Assembly (NCBI RefSeq): GCF_005217615.1
Contig: NZ_SZNK01000001.1
Coordinates: 4,897,001 to 4,961,000 of the forward strand
Direction of reading: 5' to 3'
DNA: 64,000 bases
Source: Brevibacillus antibioticus
GTDB taxonomy: Bacteria; Bacillota; Bacilli; Brevibacillales; Brevibacillaceae
The position numbers and the translations under genes are program-made. The notes beneath the pieces were generated by a model that was given only the letters and a program-made list of their open reading frames with translations, searched no databases and was not told the DNA's origin. Each line of letters opens with the position of its first letter. Position 1 is the first letter of the stretch. This document shows positions 35,101 to 43,628 of this stretch, in pieces.

Positions 35101-35293
35101 ACTTTTAGAAAGAAAAGCAGATAGCAGTTCAGGAGTCGGATTGATCAATACGGATCAGCGATTAAAACGGCGCTTCGGAAAAGGACTGCATATCGAAAGC
35201 ACGTTAGGTACAGGGACAAAGGTAACTTTTCATGTACGTAACAAGTTGAATAGCAAGAATTTGAGTGTAGATCACCCCGGTTCCTTATCTTAG
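32156..35293 (+). CDS. Hybrid sensor protein with two histidine kinase modules
   Basis: 1045 residues. An N-terminal membrane helix (7-25) precedes an extracytoplasmic jelly-roll resembling a GH2 sugar-binding domain (about 45-190; ASYRLRLYVNP...ASELYVNGRLLAQSG). About seven membrane helices of 7TMR-DISM type follow (210-400). HisKA has His near 437 (TSHEFKNPLHSI) and its HATPase ends near 665. A receiver domain has phospho-acceptor Asp near 753 (VISDIMMPQMSGYE). A second, LytS-type kinase has His near 844 (QPHFLFNTLSAV) and a C-terminal HATPase. No separate response regulator lies adjacent. It probably senses a carbohydrate or envelope signal; this is inferred. Confidence 0.9.
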   Translation: MKKGYVLLLLGLVVMILSGARILWMESFRDQQASIKNGQFDLREWNAEDGDILLLDGEWEFYPSKWLIDDRRQHGVDEKEPALIQVPGKWNEALHADKSTPYGFASYRLRLYVNPEKNLNYSIRVPSVRTASELYVNGRLLAQSGRVAESEDAYLAKNLPYTTTFTADENGVIDLVIQAANYVDSRGSGIVRSIKFGTEEAITREMKISISTQLLAAVIFLMHSMYALILFLLGNKEKKLLYFSLVTLCSALTSVFSNDEKLFHQLFYIGIDWDFRLANIALVIGAYALLACTNHRELPYWSRVYPVYRVMNLGTVGITMFLAPHQVIMLFPVYFLLGGIAAGITMIAIFKKVIKDIKSNLLLLFSILALTHHFIWTLIWRESGLSLVYYPFDMIISMGCLASVWFKDYFNMHANTKEIAATLERMNDHKDQFLANTSHEFKNPLHSILNMSQSVLNRERHLLQERSIKELETVLSVGRRLTLILNDLIDVMSLQEGNPRLQKKVIWIQPIVIGVLDMLQFNAELKSVKIANQIPEDFPPVHADENRVIQIVFNLLHNAVKYTNEGIISIQAFAKDGRAFIVIHDTGIGIDEDMQKRLFRPYEQASTSETMIEGGFGLGLSISKQLVELHGGTLEMSSVLGEGSTFTFSLKLAHGEAEEEVAVAVAVARSFEPSVIQSIPIQEKVEIPLATKLTALLEGNRNCPRLLIVDDDPVNLQVLEAILPPDEYDVTMVTSGKEALAILDTKEWDLVISDIMMPQMSGYELTRMIRERFTLTELPVLLLTARSQPKDIQSGFLAGANDYVTKPVEGMEIKSRIEALTTIKHSVREQLRLEAAWLQAQIQPHFLFNTLSAVTALSEINLDKMRDLLYEFSNFLRHKFKFEDMDGLVPIETELSLVRSYLYIEKVRFEERLQVTWEIDDCGDVKIPFLTIQPLVENAIIHGVMNRIRGGKIKIRISVQETHAEITVEDDGIGMDEDQLQRLLERKADSSSGVGLINTDQRLKRRFGKGLHIESTLGTGTKVTFHVRNKLNSKNLSVDHPGSLS
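34135..34158 (+). repeat. GGTAGC microrepeat inside the sensor gene
   Basis: Three exact copies of GGTAGC followed by one GGTTGC encode an alternating Val-Ala stretch in the linker between the first kinase module and the receiver domain. Confidence 0.85.
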
Positions 35294-35307
35294 GACCGGG
35301 CTTTTTT
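35276..35307 (+). terminator. terminator overlapping the sensor gene stop
   Basis: CCCGGTTCCT (35276-35285) and AGGACCGGG (35292-35300) pair with one bulged T; CTTTTTT follows. The stop codon lies in the loop. Confidence 0.85.
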
Positions 35308-35397
35308 ATGCCGTTTACCAATGATTAGGGAAACTTATGATGACAATAATGAATTCCAATTGCTCGGGTTCTACTCACTGTGGTAGCTTAAAGTAAA

Positions 35398-35422
35398 TAA
35401 TCACATAAGATTACTCGGAATT
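35398..35422 (+). promoter_or_regulatory. Possible CymR-type sulfur control site before cysJ
   Basis: TAATCACATAAG...GGAATT ends 28 bp before the cysJ start. A TA-rich half followed by GGAATT resembles the site bound by the cysteine regulator CymR in Bacilli. Direct homology is not shown. Confidence 0.35.
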
Positions 35423-35449
35423 AATTTTTTCTGTGTGAGGTGCATATCG

Positions 35450-37276
35450 TTGGTACTTAAGGTAACAGACAGTCCTTTCAGTCAGGAACAAGTTGAGCTC
35501 CTAAATCGGTTGCTGCCCACGCTTTCGGAGGTGCAAAAGGTATGGCTGAGTGGATATCTTACAGCTCTGCACAAAGTGGAAGCGCCGATGGTCGCTGGGT
35601 TTCAAGCCGCTTCAACTGCGAATGGGGCAGTCATTTCCAAAGAGGTGACAGTGCTTTTCGGGTCTCAGTCCGGGAACAGCCAAAAGCTGGCCAAGATGCT
35701 GACCGGAAAGCTTCAGGAGCACGGCTTCTACGTAACGCTCTCCTCCATGAGCGACTTCAAGACGAATGCGTTGAAAAAGGTTGAAAACCTGCTTGTTGTG
35801 GTAAGCACACATGGGGATGGTGAACCACCGGACAATGCCATCTCCCTCCATGAATTCCTGCACAGCAAAAGAGCGCCGCAATTGGTGGGTCTACGGTTTT
35901 CCGTGCTGGCATTAGGTGACACCTCTTATGAATTATTCTGCCAAACCGGCAAAGAGTTCGATAAGCGGTTGGAAGAACTCGGCGGCAAGCGTCTTACTCC
36001 TCGAGTCGATTGCGATGTGGATTACGACGATCCAGCCTCTGAATGGATGAATCAGGTTCTGGCCTCTCTCAGTGAAGCTTCGGCGACCCAGGTTGCTGCT
36101 GCAAGCGCAATTGTGGGCGGTGCAGTGATCGGGTCAGGGTCACAGATTGAGTATTCACGGTCGAATCCGTTTCAGGCTGTGGTCTTGGAGAACTTGAATC
36201 TGAACGGACGTGGATCGGATAAGGAGACTCGCCACTTGGAAATCTCCCTTGAGGGTTCTAATCTCGAGTATGAACCGGGTGATTGTTTGGGGATTTATCC
36301 CCAAAATCATCCTTACCTTGTCCGTGAGCTGATTGACGCGATGGGTTGGAAGGCGGAAGAGCTCGTACCCATTCATAAAAACGGGGAAGAGCGCACGTTG
36401 GAAGAGGCCTTGTCCAGTCATTTTGAAATCACGGTTCTCACCAAGCCTCTCTTGGAACAAGCAGTAAAGTTAGCATCAGGGAACGGGATGCAGGAATTGC
36501 TTGCGGAAGGGCGGGAGCAAGCGCTTCGTGATTATGTTCGAAATCGGGATTTGCTGGATCTGGTGGAGGACTACGATTTGAAGGGCGTGCCTGCCAAAGA
36601 ATTTGTCTCCATTCTTAGAAAGCTGCCGCCACGTCTCTATTCGATCTCAAGCAGCTTAAAGTCCTACCCGGACGAAGTTCATCTGACAATTCGCAATGTT
36701 CACTATCGGGCTCATGGGCGTGAGCGGTACGGCGTTTGTTCGAGCTATATCGCGGATCGTTTGGAGACAGGTGATACGCTACCAGTATTTGTGCAGCATA
36801 ACCCCAACTTTAAGCTCCCGGTTAACCCGGACGCCCCACTGATCATGATTGGTCCCGGCACTGGTGTCGCTCCATTCCGTGCCTTCCTGGGAGAGCGGGA
36901 GGAGCTTGGGGCGACGGGCAAGACGTGGCTTTTCTTCGGCGATCAGCATTTCTCCACGGATTTTCTTTATCAGCTCGAATGGCAGCGTTGGCTCAAACAG
37001 GGCGTACTGACGCATATGGATGTCGCGTTCTCTCGAGATACGAGCGAAAAAGTGTATGTTCAGCACCGGATGCTTGAAAAGAGCAAGGAGCTTTACCAAT
37101 GGATGCAGGCTGGGGCGCACGTATACGTATGCGGAGACGAGAAAAAGATGGCGCATGATGTTCACGCCGCCCTGCTCACCATTCTCCAACAAGAGGGCGG
37201 ACTTGATTCTGAGGAAGCGGTTGTGTATTTGAAACGGATGCAGCAGGAAAAACGCTATCAGCGAGATGTCTACTGA
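35450..37276 (+). CDS. cysJ: Assimilatory sulfite reductase (NADPH) flavoprotein alpha subunit
   Basis: 608 residues. Flavodoxin domain (about 65-210: VLFGSQSGNSQKLA, VVSTHGDGEPPDNA, LALGDTSYELFCQ) binds FMN. The FAD/NADPH reductase half has PPRLYSISSS (FAD), GVCSSYIADRL, MIGPGTGVAPFRAFLGER and VYVCGDEKKMAHDV (NADPH). It passes electrons from NADPH to CysI in sulfate assimilation. The start is probably TTG 35450, since GAGGTG sits 7 nt upstream and related proteins begin just before the DSPFSQEQ segment; the GTG at 35435 overlaps that site. cysI follows 34 bp later, so this is a cysJI operon. Confidence 0.95.
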   Translation: MVLKVTDSPFSQEQVELLNRLLPTLSEVQKVWLSGYLTALHKVEAPMVAGFQAASTANGAVISKEVTVLFGSQSGNSQKLAKMLTGKLQEHGFYVTLSSMSDFKTNALKKVENLLVVVSTHGDGEPPDNAISLHEFLHSKRAPQLVGLRFSVLALGDTSYELFCQTGKEFDKRLEELGGKRLTPRVDCDVDYDDPASEWMNQVLASLSEASATQVAAASAIVGGAVIGSGSQIEYSRSNPFQAVVLENLNLNGRGSDKETRHLEISLEGSNLEYEPGDCLGIYPQNHPYLVRELIDAMGWKAEELVPIHKNGEERTLEEALSSHFEITVLTKPLLEQAVKLASGNGMQELLAEGREQALRDYVRNRDLLDLVEDYDLKGVPAKEFVSILRKLPPRLYSISSSLKSYPDEVHLTIRNVHYRAHGRERYGVCSSYIADRLETGDTLPVFVQHNPNFKLPVNPDAPLIMIGPGTGVAPFRAFLGEREELGATGKTWLFFGDQHFSTDFLYQLEWQRWLKQGVLTHMDVAFSRDTSEKVYVQHRMLEKSKELYQWMQAGAHVYVCGDEKKMAHDVHAALLTILQQEGGLDSEEAVVYLKRMQQEKRYQRDVY

Positions 37277-37310
37277 GTGTTGAGAAAGAATGAGAGGGGA
37301 GATAGGAACG

Positions 37311-39032
37311 ATGTCAGAAAATCATTTGCTTTCGCCAAACAGTCCTCCTCACAGCGATGTAGAGGATATTAAACGCAAAAGCGATTACTTGCGGGGGAGC
37401 CTGGCGGAAACGCTGGAAGACAGGATTTCTGGGTCTATCCCTGAGGATGATAACCGCCTGATGAAATTTCATGGCAGCTACATGCAGGATGACCGGGATC
37501 TTCGCAACGAACGGAGCAAACAGAGGCTAGAGCCGGCCTATCAATTCATGGTGCGCGTTCGTGCCGCTGGTGGCGTTGTCACACCAGAGCAATGGCTCAT
37601 GATGGACGATATCGCCCAGCAGTTTGCCAACGGAACGATTCGCCTGACGACTCGTCAGTCTTTTCAACTGCATGGCGTGATTAAGTGGAATATGAAACAG
37701 GTGATTCAAGAAGTAAACGAAGCCTTGCTAAGTACACTGGCTGCTTGTGGGGACGTCAACCGCAACGTCATGTGCAATCCGAATCCGTACGAGTCGGAAG
37801 TTCATCAAGAGGTTTACGAATGGGCGAAGAAAATAAGCAACCATCTCGATCCTCGTACCCGCGCCTATCATGAAATCTGGCTGGATGAAGAAAAGGTTGT
37901 CGACAGTAGGGATGGAATAGAGCAAGAACCGATCTACGGGCCTGTCTATTTGCCGCGCAAGTTTAAGATCGGGATCGCCGTACCACCTGCCAACGATGTT
38001 GACGTTTTTTCGCAGGATTTGGGCTTTATCGCCATTCATGAGGAAGGTCGATTGCTGGGCTTCAACGTTGCGGTCGGAGGCGGAATGGGAATGACCCACG
38101 GCGATCCTAAAACGTATCCGCAGGTGGCGCGGGTGATCGGCTTCGTCACACCGGAGCAAGTATTGGATGTCGCCGAGAAAACAGTCATGATCCAGAGAGA
38201 CTACGGAGATCGCGTGGTGCGGAAACACGCTCGGTTCAAATATACAATCGACGACCGCGGTATCGAATGGTTTATCGATGAACTAGAGCAACGACTGGGC
38301 TGGGAGCTAGAGGAGGCACGATCCTATCACTTCGAGCATAATGGTGATCGCTACGGCTGGGTGAAAGGAAGTGACGACAACTGGCATTTTACCCTTTTCA
38401 TTCAGAATGGCCGTGTAAAAGACGAGGACAACTACCTCCTGAAGTCCGGCCTGCGGGAGATTGCCAAGGTGCACACAGGGGATTTCCGCCTGACGCCGAA
38501 TCAAAATCTCCTCATCGGGAATGTCACCAGTGAAAAGAAGCCGGAAATTCAACAGATCATTCAAGCATATGGGCTGACTGATGGAGCTTCCTATTCTGCA
38601 CTGCGGAGAAACTCCATGGCTTGTGTTTCGTTGCCGACTTGCGGACTCGCAATGGCTGAGGCAGAGCGTTATTTGCCTACATTGCTAGATGAGGTCGAGC
38701 TGATCTTGGATGAGGCGGGTTTGCGCGAGGAGGAGATCGTCATTCGCATGACAGGATGCCCAAATGGATGCGCAAGACCTGCATTGGCGGAAATCTCTTT
38801 TATTGGGAAGGCTGTCGGTAAATACAACATGTATTTGGGCGGCGGTTTCTCCGGCAATCGATTGAACAAGCTGTATCGTGAAAACATCGGAGAAGCAGAA
38901 ATATTGAATGAACTGCGGCCAATCTTAAATCGGTATGCCAAGGAACGTGAGGAAGGCGAGCACTTCGGAGATTTCGTCATTCGGGCAGGGTATGTGAAAG
39001 AAGTCAGATCCGGACTCGATTTTCACGAATAG
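37311..39032 (+). CDS. cysI: Assimilatory sulfite reductase hemoprotein beta subunit
   Basis: 573 residues. The repeated nitrite/sulfite reductase ferredoxin-like and siroheme-4Fe4S domains are present. The four cluster cysteines are seen as CVSLPTC (C-x5-C) and TGCPNGC (C-x3-C); one of them bridges to siroheme iron. It catalyses the six-electron reduction of sulfite to sulfide using CysJ. The ATG at 37311 follows GAGGGGAGATAGG; the earlier ATG at 37290 is too close to the cysJ end and lacks a site. A terminator closes the operon 15 bp after the stop. Confidence 0.96.
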   Translation: MSENHLLSPNSPPHSDVEDIKRKSDYLRGSLAETLEDRISGSIPEDDNRLMKFHGSYMQDDRDLRNERSKQRLEPAYQFMVRVRAAGGVVTPEQWLMMDDIAQQFANGTIRLTTRQSFQLHGVIKWNMKQVIQEVNEALLSTLAACGDVNRNVMCNPNPYESEVHQEVYEWAKKISNHLDPRTRAYHEIWLDEEKVVDSRDGIEQEPIYGPVYLPRKFKIGIAVPPANDVDVFSQDLGFIAIHEEGRLLGFNVAVGGGMGMTHGDPKTYPQVARVIGFVTPEQVLDVAEKTVMIQRDYGDRVVRKHARFKYTIDDRGIEWFIDELEQRLGWELEEARSYHFEHNGDRYGWVKGSDDNWHFTLFIQNGRVKDEDNYLLKSGLREIAKVHTGDFRLTPNQNLLIGNVTSEKKPEIQQIIQAYGLTDGASYSALRRNSMACVSLPTCGLAMAEAERYLPTLLDEVELILDEAGLREEEIVIRMTGCPNGCARPALAEISFIGKAVGKYNMYLGGGFSGNRLNKLYRENIGEAEILNELRPILNRYAKEREEGEHFGDFVIRAGYVKEVRSGLDFHE

Positions 39033-39046
39033 TGTAGTAGCGAAGA

Positions 39047-39073
39047 GAGACCATCCGGTTAAGGATGGTCTTT
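39047..39073 (+). terminator. terminator of the cysJI operon
   Basis: GACCATCC (39049-39056) pairs with GGATGGTC (39063-39070), and TTT plus further T follow. Confidence 0.85.
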
Positions 39074-39084
39074 ACCTTTGTTTG

Positions 39085-40464
39085 TTAGGCTTCGCGTAGC
39101 TGCTGAATCACTTCCGCTGTGAACTGATCTGTAAACCGGATGTGTCCATTTTCCTGTACGATCCGACCATCCTTCTCGCGACGATCCAGCCATTCGCTAA
39201 TCCATCCTGGGGCATACCCGCCTTGCCCGAATTCTCCGCCAAAGGCGATCATTTTCTCATAGACTGCCAGGTACTGTTCGCGAGTGGTATCGGGATATGA
39301 CTTTGTGTATAGCCAAAACTGCACATCGTACATCAGATACGAGAGTTCATCCGCATGAAAAGAAAAATAACCTTTTTTCTCTACAATCCGAGTACAAATG
39401 CTGCGTATCTTCTGATCGATTTGCTTCACTTCCGTTACTGGCGTGCACAGCCCCTCCAGCAAGGAAGAGAATTTCCCGTGGGCTACTTTATAAAGAGCCG
39501 CTTCCTTGTCCTCCTCGGAGGTATCGTATTCTTCTGCGCTCACTAAGCCTCTGATAAACGCCTCGAAATTTTCAGCCAAGAACGTAATTTCATAATCGAG
39601 TTCCTGATCGACGTGAATGACTTCGGGTTCACCATCTCTCCCGCATGCCCGGTAATCCAGCATGACTACGTCGTGACCTGCTGAAGGACAATCGCAGATG
39701 ACGACTCCAATGTCGGGATATCCCCAGTCTTCAATCATAAATGGGCTTCCAAGATCCCCACAGAGCGAATAGCTTTTCTCTCGGCCAATGCCTAGAATGC
39801 CCGTAATGGCAATGTGATCCTCAGCCCAGGAGGTAGGCTCCTCTGTTGGAAAGCACGTGTTATTCGGAATTCCGCCATTCTGTTGCTTCATTAGTGCAAG
39901 ATAGGAGGCAGGGAGCTTGTATCCGAGCTCTTCCTCGATTGATGCGATCAGTTCATCCGTGGGTGGCTCGGATTGGTATTCCTGTTTCGCGTACTCGCTG
40001 TCGTCCCAGAAGTCTTCAAGTGACATGTTCGAAAAAGGAACTTCCGCCGATGCCGAACCCGCAACAGCCGCTGCCCTTTTAGCAGCCATCCGAAGCTCTT
40101 GTCTTTGCTGCTTCTCCGCTTTTTGTAAGCTCCATTTTAAAAATAATTCGGTATTCTCATCACCGGCTTTTAAGTTGTCAGAGGTACGGAATGCCTGTAC
40201 CGCTTCTTCATATCTTTTCAAATGATAGAGGGCAAAACCTATCCGAAAGTGCCAGACTGGATCTTGTTGACCTGCTTCAGCAATATTCTCCAATTGGTCG
40301 AGCGCTTCTTCATAAAGCTCCAAGTTGTTATAAGCTCTGCCCAGTCGGCCGACCGCTTCATAGCCTCGTTCCTCTTCGGGAACGGTTAGCAGCAAGTCCA
40401 CAATTTGCTGGTGTTCGTCTTCTTCATGCCAGCGATTCAATTGTTCGATAAGTGTTTGGTCCAT
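39085..40464 (-). CDS. TPR plus SMI1/KNR4 (SUKH) domain protein
   Basis: 459 residues. The first 130 residues form TPR-like helix pairs (YEAVGRLGRAYNNLELYEEALDQL, WHFRIGFALYHLKRYEEAVQAF). Residues about 165-300 form a SUKH domain: IASIEEELGYKLPASYLALMKQQNGG, then GILGIGREKSYSL and FLAENFEAFIRGLV. The last 130 residues are helical and unassigned. SUKH proteins are the commonest immunity proteins of bacterial nuclease and deaminase toxins. A TPR-SUKH fusion of this size is larger than a simple immunity protein and might serve as a scaffold. A taggaggt site precedes the ATG. Confidence 0.85.
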   Translation of the reverse strand: MDQTLIEQLNRWHEEDEHQQIVDLLLTVPEEERGYEAVGRLGRAYNNLELYEEALDQLENIAEAGQQDPVWHFRIGFALYHLKRYEEAVQAFRTSDNLKAGDENTELFLKWSLQKAEKQQRQELRMAAKRAAAVAGSASAEVPFSNMSLEDFWDDSEYAKQEYQSEPPTDELIASIEEELGYKLPASYLALMKQQNGGIPNNTCFPTEEPTSWAEDHIAITGILGIGREKSYSLCGDLGSPFMIEDWGYPDIGVVICDCPSAGHDVVMLDYRACGRDGEPEVIHVDQELDYEITFLAENFEAFIRGLVSAEEYDTSEEDKEAALYKVAHGKFSSLLEGLCTPVTEVKQIDQKIRSICTRIVEKKGYFSFHADELSYLMYDVQFWLYTKSYPDTTREQYLAVYEKMIAFGGEFGQGGYAPGWISEWLDRREKDGRIVQENGHIRFTDQFTAEVIQQLREA

Positions 40465-40603
40465 TGTAACCTCCTAAACGATTCTTTTTCTTAGATGCCA
40501 GCCACGCGGGGCTACCACCATCTACCAAATGATTATGTATTCATATAAGATTAATTTATTTCGTATGGTTTGTCACAGATGATCTAGAAGGGGATTGAGT
40601 AAG

Positions 40604-41041
40604 ATGGATATCCATGATGTATGGTTCGATTTTGCCGCAGCCTTTGTACAGAAAAAGAATGCTTCGGGCTGGAGCACACTGAGCTTACAGGAACAAGAGA
40701 TTGCCGCCCTATGGTTGTTGGAAGCTGATGCATATAACGGCGGGTTTTTGCAGTTTTTTTGCAACTGGGGAGAGGAGGCATATATTTACGCGGTACGGGC
40801 CTTACAAGCCATCGGGGCAGTCCATGCACTCGAAATCGTCCAGTCCGGATATGCCTGCATCGAGCATTTATCGGAAGACAACCGACTCACCCAACTCTGG
40901 GATATTCCACAGTTTCTCACCGAGGAAGAGGAAGAACGGCTGGATAAGCTTGATCAGAGCTTCTGGGAAGACCAGGATCGCATTGCAGAAGTTGCCCATC
41001 GATATTACGTACAGCAGTTGGGAATACCCACCCCGTCATAA
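40604..41041 (+). CDS. DMP19 family protein (DUF4375-like)
   Basis: 145 residues with the DMP19 core: LSLQEQEIAALWLLEADAYNGGFLQFFCNWG and YAVRALQAIGAVHALEIVQSGY. It is acidic, as in the Neisseria DNA-mimic DMP19, which binds a repressor, although most bacterial relatives are uncharacterised and are found next to immunity genes. The ATG at 40604 sits 9 nt after AAGGGGA; the in-frame TTG at 40595 abuts that site and is less likely. It is divergent from the TPR-SUKH gene and convergent with the next gene. Confidence 0.8.
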   Translation: MDIHDVWFDFAAAFVQKKNASGWSTLSLQEQEIAALWLLEADAYNGGFLQFFCNWGEEAYIYAVRALQAIGAVHALEIVQSGYACIEHLSEDNRLTQLWDIPQFLTEEEEERLDKLDQSFWEDQDRIAEVAHRYYVQQLGIPTPS

Positions 41042-41084
41042 GGAGACGTGGGTGGGTACGGACTATCATAGGAGACACCGATAT

Positions 41085-41633
41085 CTATTCGACAGCACGT
41101 TCCCCTTCTGACTGGAGCATAAGGAGCAGCTCTTGAATAGCGGGAGCGAGCTTATCATTCTCTTCCATAATCGCAGTGAAAACGGGAATGGCATCCTTTA
41201 GCAGCAAATAGCTGTAAGAAAAATAGCTAGAAAATGCTTCCTGATCATAGCCCCGCGGCTCCTCTTCTTCCCACCATAATTCATCGTCTTCCTCGTCCTC
41301 TGGCCATAAGTACTTTTCGTCCAATAGCTCGTTCATGGTCTCAACTGCATGTTGTGAATCCATTTCGTCCACGTTTATAGTAGAAGCTACAGCCGTGTAC
41401 AACTGAATTTCCTGCAAAGAGACTTGTTCTGGCTTTTGTTTGGAAAGCTCCTGCAGGAGTATCATCAGTACCCACGGAGTCGTCTGCCACAAGGTGCTTT
41501 GGTGCTCGATTAGACTGGACAATTCCTCATATTGCCCGGTCTCTATAAGCTGCGGAATGTCCGTCCCTCTGCCATAAGCTGTCGTCAAACGTTGCCACGG
41601 AATGTTGTTTGTCAGGTGGGTCAAAGAGTCCAT
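41085..41633 (-). CDS. Uncharacterised acidic protein
   Basis: 182 residues from ATG 41633, which is better spaced from AAGGAG than the ATG six bases upstream. Helical and strongly acidic in the middle (WPEDEEDDELWWEEEEP). No family is recognised. It sits with DMP19 and TPR-SUKH genes, so an immunity-type or DNA-mimic role is possible but only inferred. The following 340 bp up to mqo contain no gene; they hold the mqo leader structure and AT-rich promoter sequence. Confidence 0.65.
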   Translation of the reverse strand: MDSLTHLTNNIPWQRLTTAYGRGTDIPQLIETGQYEELSSLIEHQSTLWQTTPWVLMILLQELSKQKPEQVSLQEIQLYTAVASTINVDEMDSQHAVETMNELLDEKYLWPEDEEDDELWWEEEEPRGYDQEAFSSYFSYSYLLLKDAIPVFTAIMEENDKLAPAIQELLLMLQSEGERAVE

Positions 41634-41912
41634 CTCCATCTCTCCTTAGATACGGGATTTTACCAAGTTTTACCATTCGGAAAACAAAATTTATATGGTA
41701 GGCGCCTCACTGGTAACAACAAACCAAATAGGAAACCCCTGCAAGAAACCGAGATAAAACCAGGGTTTTTACGTGTTCATCAGGCACCGTTTGCGGAATC
41801 CTCCCTTTTTTACCAACATTAGATAGTTATTAATCCTCTAATTATAATAGATAATTGAATCAATAAATAATTTCTATGATATAGTTATAGTTGTGAAAGG
41901 TAAGATGTTTGC

Positions 41913-41954
41913 GTAGCGTCTTGCAACGGGGCAAGGAGCTACTACTTCTTTTTT
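41913..41954 (+). promoter_or_regulatory. Terminator-like hairpin in the mqo leader
   Basis: GTAGC/GCTAC and CTTGC/GCAAG form a two-part stem around an AACGGG loop (41913-41942), followed by a T-rich run (TTCTTTTTT) only about 30 bp before the mqo ATG. A three-codon frame (ATG TTT GCG stop, 41905-41916) with AAAGG before it overlaps the left arm. Confidence 0.6.
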
Positions 41955-41982
41955 ACAAAAACAGTAGATAAGGAAGGGTAAT

Positions 41983-43482
41983 ATGAGCTCCATACAGCAA
42001 AAAACAGACGTTATTTTGATTGGTGCAGGGGTCATGAGTGCAACTCTGGGAGCATTACTAAAAGAATTGGCACCGGAGTTGGAAATCAAGGTTTTTGAGA
42101 AACTCGCAAAAGCAGGGGAAGAAAGCTCTAACGAATGGAATAATGCGGGTACTGGCCACGCGGCACTCTGTGAGCTGAACTATACATCCGAGAAAGCTGA
42201 CGGATCTATAGATATTAGCAAAGCGATTAAGATCAATGAACATTTTCAGCTGTCCAGACAATTTTGGGCTTACCTTGTAAAAAACAATCTCATCCAAAAT
42301 CCGCAAGACTTTATCATGCCAATACCTCATATGAGTATGGTACAAGGCGAAAAGAATGTAAGCTTTTTGAAAAAACGTTTTGAAGCGCTGGCAAACAATC
42401 CTCTATTTCAAGGGATGGAATACTCCGATGACCCTGAAAAACTGAAGGAATGGATTCCACTTATTATGGAAGGCCGCGCATCGAATGAACCAATAGCTGC
42501 GACTAAAATCGACTCTGGTACCGATGTCAATTTTGGGGCTTTGACACGTATGTTGTTTGATTACCTGAAGACGAAAGACGTCAAGATCAACTACAACCAT
42601 GCTGTTGAGGATATCAAACGTACCAGCGACGGTATGTGGAAATTGAAAGTGTACAATATGGGCACTGGTAACATCGAAGAGCATATTGCCAAATTCGTCT
42701 TTATCGGCGGTGGCGGTGGAAGCTTGCATCTGCTCCAAAAAACCGGTATTCCAGAGTCCAAGCATATCGGCGGTTTCCCGGTAAGCGGATTGTTCATGGT
42801 TTGTAAAAATCAGGAAGTCGCAGAGCAGCATCATGCAAAAGTGTATGGTAAAGCAAAGGTCGGTGCTCCTCCAATGTCGGTACCGCATCTGGATACCAGA
42901 TACATCGACAACAAAAAATCGTTGCTGTTTGGACCTTTTGCGGGATTCTCGCCAAAGTTCTTAAAAACAGGTTCCAATATGGATTTGATCACTTCCGTAA
43001 AACCGAACAACGTCATCACGATGTTGGCGGCAGGCGTAAAAGAAATGGCATTGACCAAATACCTGATCGAGCAAGTTATGTTATCGCATGAAAAGCGCAT
43101 GGAAGAACTACGGGAGTTCATTCCGAATGCGAAAAGCGAGGATTGGGGTATCGTGGTAGCGGGCCAACGCGTGCAAGTTATCAAGGATACACCAGCAGGA
43201 AAAGGTACCCTGCAATTTGGTACAGAAGTGGTTAGTGCCGCTGATGGCTCCGTAGCTGCATTGCTCGGCGCATCTCCAGGTGCTTCTACAGCCGTTCAGG
43301 TTATGCTTGAGGTATTAGAAAAATGCTTCCCACAACGTATGGCAGAGTGGGAACCGAAAATCAAAGAAATGATTCCTTCTTATGGCGTGTCACTTATGCA
43401 AAATCAAGAGCTTCTTCAAGAGATTCAACGTTCGACAGACGAGGTGCTTGGTCTTTGCGAGAAGGAACTAGCTTATAGTTAA
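41983..43482 (+). CDS. mqo: Malate:quinone oxidoreductase
   Basis: 499 residues, typical Mqo length. The FAD-binding Rossmann motif is [17 protein letters not shown] (residues 10-26). [23 protein letters not shown] and [21 protein letters not shown] are characteristic of Mqo. The peripheral membrane enzyme oxidises malate to oxaloacetate and passes electrons to menaquinone, in place of or beside NAD malate dehydrogenase. AAGGAAGGG precedes the ATG. The leader has a terminator-like structure, so expression may be attenuated. Confidence 0.97.
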   Translation: MSSIQQKTDVILIGAGVMSATLGALLKELAPELEIKVFEKLAKAGEESSNEWNNAGTGHAALCELNYTSEKADGSIDISKAIKINEHFQLSRQFWAYLVKNNLIQNPQDFIMPIPHMSMVQGEKNVSFLKKRFEALANNPLFQGMEYSDDPEKLKEWIPLIMEGRASNEPIAATKIDSGTDVNFGALTRMLFDYLKTKDVKINYNHAVEDIKRTSDGMWKLKVYNMGTGNIEEHIAKFVFIGGGGGSLHLLQKTGIPESKHIGGFPVSGLFMVCKNQEVAEQHHAKVYGKAKVGAPPMSVPHLDTRYIDNKKSLLFGPFAGFSPKFLKTGSNMDLITSVKPNNVITMLAAGVKEMALTKYLIEQVMLSHEKRMEELREFIPNAKSEDWGIVVAGQRVQVIKDTPAGKGTLQFGTEVVSAADGSVAALLGASPGASTAVQVMLEVLEKCFPQRMAEWEPKIKEMIPSYGVSLMQNQELLQEIQRSTDEVLGLCEKELAYS

Positions 43483-43502
43483 TTAGTTAATGGCAATCTT
43501 TT

Positions 43503-43541
43503 GGAACCTTTGATCCATTTTTGGATTGAAGGTTCTTTTTT
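43503..43541 (+). terminator. terminator of mqo
   Basis: GGAACCTTTGATCCA and TGGATTGAAGGTTC form a 14-bp stem with two G-U pairs, followed by TTTTTT. Confidence 0.9.
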
Positions 43542-43562
43542 GATTTCGCAGAGTAGGGGGAT

Positions 43563-43604
43563 AAAAGGAAGAAGGCCCCGCACACATCATGGCGGAGCCT
43601 TCCT
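43563..43604 (-). terminator. terminator of the S8 protease gene
   Basis: On the minus strand AAGGCTCCGC/GCGGGGCCTT forms the stem and TTCCTTTT follows. It lies about 25 bp past the stop. Confidence 0.75.
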
Positions 43605-43628
43605 TCATCTATTAAGCGTCATACCAAA

